Source: Macrobrachium rosenbergii (taxonomy: Eukaryota > Arthropoda > Malacostraca > Decapoda > Palaemonidae). From it: 64,000 nt of DNA. The number at the start of each line of letters is the position of its first letter. Within the stretch, counting starts at the first letter, position 1. This document shows, one piece after another, positions 62,119 to 64,000 of this stretch. Below the pieces are notes generated by a model, which did no database searches, was not told the DNA's origin, and worked only from the letters and a program-made list of their open reading frames with translations. A program made the position numbers and the translations under genes. The stretch spans positions 26,273,122 to 26,337,121 of the forward strand of contig NC_089782.1 in NCBI RefSeq assembly GCF_040412425.1, in the 5' to 3' direction.

Positions 62119-64000
62119 GTAAGTAAGCATAATTGTTTTTTAAAGAATGGTCAGTCAAGTTTGTCACTTTGTTGCCATATTGATATAGAAATAGAAAATT
62201 GTAGTGTACACTGCATAGTACTGTATTTTAAATCTTTGTATTAAAAAGATACATTGTGTCAGTATTGAGAAACAAGGAATAAGGATTGTAACCAGTGTAT
62301 GTTATAATTAATAGAAAAGGTACGAGTATTTTGCTAAATAATATCAAAGAAAAAGGCAATCTGTTTAAGACCAGAGTGCTGATGTATCTTTTTTGGAGTA
62401 CACTGTCCAGTATTTCAGAAAGAAAATATGTTATCTGGACATCCCCTTTACATGCAATGTCTGTTGAATCCTTTCATGTTTATTAGAAAAATGACTACTG
62501 TATTTGTTGACCAACCTTGACATCAGAGGCAGCACTTGCCCTTTGTTGATGCTCATTATGGCAGTATTTATTACTTGACATTCTCATGGTTACTTTATTG
62601 CATTTTCATTGTTAAAGCTAAGCATCGTACTTAAAGTGGGACATGAGAAGTTATTTCAGGTAATTGCATATCTAAGGACATTTAAGGCATTCAGGAGGAA
62701 GTACTCAATGGCAGAGGTGCTTAGGGCAGGTGTCTTTTGCTGCCAGGCCACTTTGCCCCTGAGTCCTTGGATACTTTCTCCTTAGGACCTTTGTTGGCTG
62801 CTCATCAGGTAGCAACCCAAGTTCCTTTAAAAAGAAAAACATTTTGTCTAAGGTTCACAGTCGACATAAAGTTATGCAAATGAAGGGTGGCTGGTTCTCT
62901 CTCTCTCTCTCTCTCTCTCTCCATGTCCAGCAGTCAGTTGTTTGTTGGCACGTTTCTGGCAAGGCACAGGTCAGTACATAACAGAACATCATATTTTTCA
63001 CTGCACTGTAGTAATAGATGGTGGATGTGGCTCCTTTGCCTCCCTTTTAACAGAGGGGTTGCATAGTAGAACACTAATCTTCTGTTGTAATCATAATATA
63101 TACATATTTCAAGCCAGTTTCCTGTTCCAAACAAAAAATTTGTTCCCTTTCATTTACTAAAGCAAGGCAACAAGACATCCCATATGCTAGGCTGCACGGG
63201 TCACAGGAGCAATCCATCCTATATTCAAGTACATAGCTGTGAAGCTGGCATTTTCTGGCGGGAAGAACATTACCTGTCTGGTTCTTAAAACAGTACCTCC
63301 CACCTAAAGGAGTGAATTTCCATGTAAAAGTTGCAGGCTTGTATTATTGTAGGAATGTAATGCAAAAAAAATATGAATTTCTCTTTTCCTAGATATACTA
63401 ACATGAAGTCTTACATCGTCTTACATCATAATCCCATCTCTGACTAACCTAGTACTAATTCCTCTTGCTGAAGGAAAGAGAATGTTGACAGTCAAGTGAA
63501 TGTGTTTTATCCTAGTCCCTCACTCACCTGCCGTTTGTTAATTACCTTGTTACCAAGCTTCAGTAACTGGACCAGTACAGTATTCACTGAAGGTATATTA
63601 TACTCAAGATTTCAGGTGTATATAGCTAGGACAAATGTAATTTTTCAACTGATTTTTGTTATAGAAATTGAAGGTTTTCCAAATTTTATTGTGATTGGAA
63701 GCCTCCCTGTTGAAGCTGTCTCACCAATCTTTTAAACTACCTTCTGTCTTTAACTAGGCATCGTAAAGCATGGTGATAGGTTTATATCTATGGGAAATTA
63801 AACTTGTTTGTAAAAAAAATTACTCTATGGGCAAATTTTTGTAAAAATTTTGGATATAAGCCAAACAAAATGTGAAAAAGCAAGCCTGTGTACGTTTCTC
63901 AAAAAATTAAACAATTTATGAATTTGTATGATATAAATTAAGTAATATTGAATAACTGGAGTAAGTGTACTCCAAAGACCTCAAGATTTTTGTATAAGTT
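62119..64000. other. Probable intron of the unidentified gene
   Basis: Nothing here is supportable as an exon; open frames are short and lack good splice contexts. Contains a (TC)n tract at 62898-62921. Confidence 0.45.
62898..62921. repeat. (TC)n microsatellite
   Basis: About 12 CT units. Confidence 0.95.

Noticed and set aside
63496..63735. 79-codon frame near the right edge as a second exon of the unidentified gene
   Set aside because: The available acceptor (TTATAG at about 63664) gives a stop in the required phase 0.

Overview
The window is eukaryotic nuclear DNA. It is AT-rich and intron-rich, with GT/AG introns of about 0.2-5 kb, many dinucleotide microsatellites, SINEs with tRNA-like heads and short palindromic (MITE-like) elements. 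The SINE at 61222-61495 and the repeat style suggest a decapod crustacean (shrimp, prawn or crab). That assignment rests on recall of repeat families and general gene structure, not on a search. No prokaryotic or viral gene set is visible. I see no CRISPR array, rRNA gene or functional tRNA gene.

Layout. Bases 1-8156 hold no gene I can support and are dominated by long (TA)n tracts, one SINE-like fragment and one hairpin element. From 8157 to 34001 (+) lies a complete 13-exon gene whose splice phases all agree, predicted to encode 779 aa. It has an N-terminal WW domain, a Ser/Thr/Pro-rich middle with many SP sites, and three CUE-like (ubiquitin-binding type) segments. I do not recognise a named orthologue, and this is the most interesting object in the window. 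Its introns carry a SINE with an 18-bp target-site duplication, a ~530-bp long-inverted-repeat element, a 42-bp minisatellite, and evidence that exon 5 arose by tandem duplication of exon 4.

Bases 34002-47715 are a 13.7-kb convergent interval without a recognisable gene (probably 3' UTRs plus intergenic DNA). From 56138 down to 47716 (-) lies a complete six-exon coding region for NUDT9, the mitochondrial-type ADP-ribose pyrophosphatase (304 aa), with an intact Nudix box and the family's C-terminal signature.

Bases 56139-61925 form a divergent intergenic/promoter interval. It holds palindromic repeats, a possible 5' exon of NUDT9, a SINE with a 14-bp target-site duplication, and NRF1-type TGCGCAGGCG sites. 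From 61927 (+) starts the first coding exon (64 codons) of a gene I could not identify, which runs out of the window or continues in exons I cannot recognise. The WW/CUE gene points to proline-motif binding coupled to ubiquitin binding, and NUDT9 to ADP-ribose clearance. Nothing in the sequence ties the three genes into one pathway.
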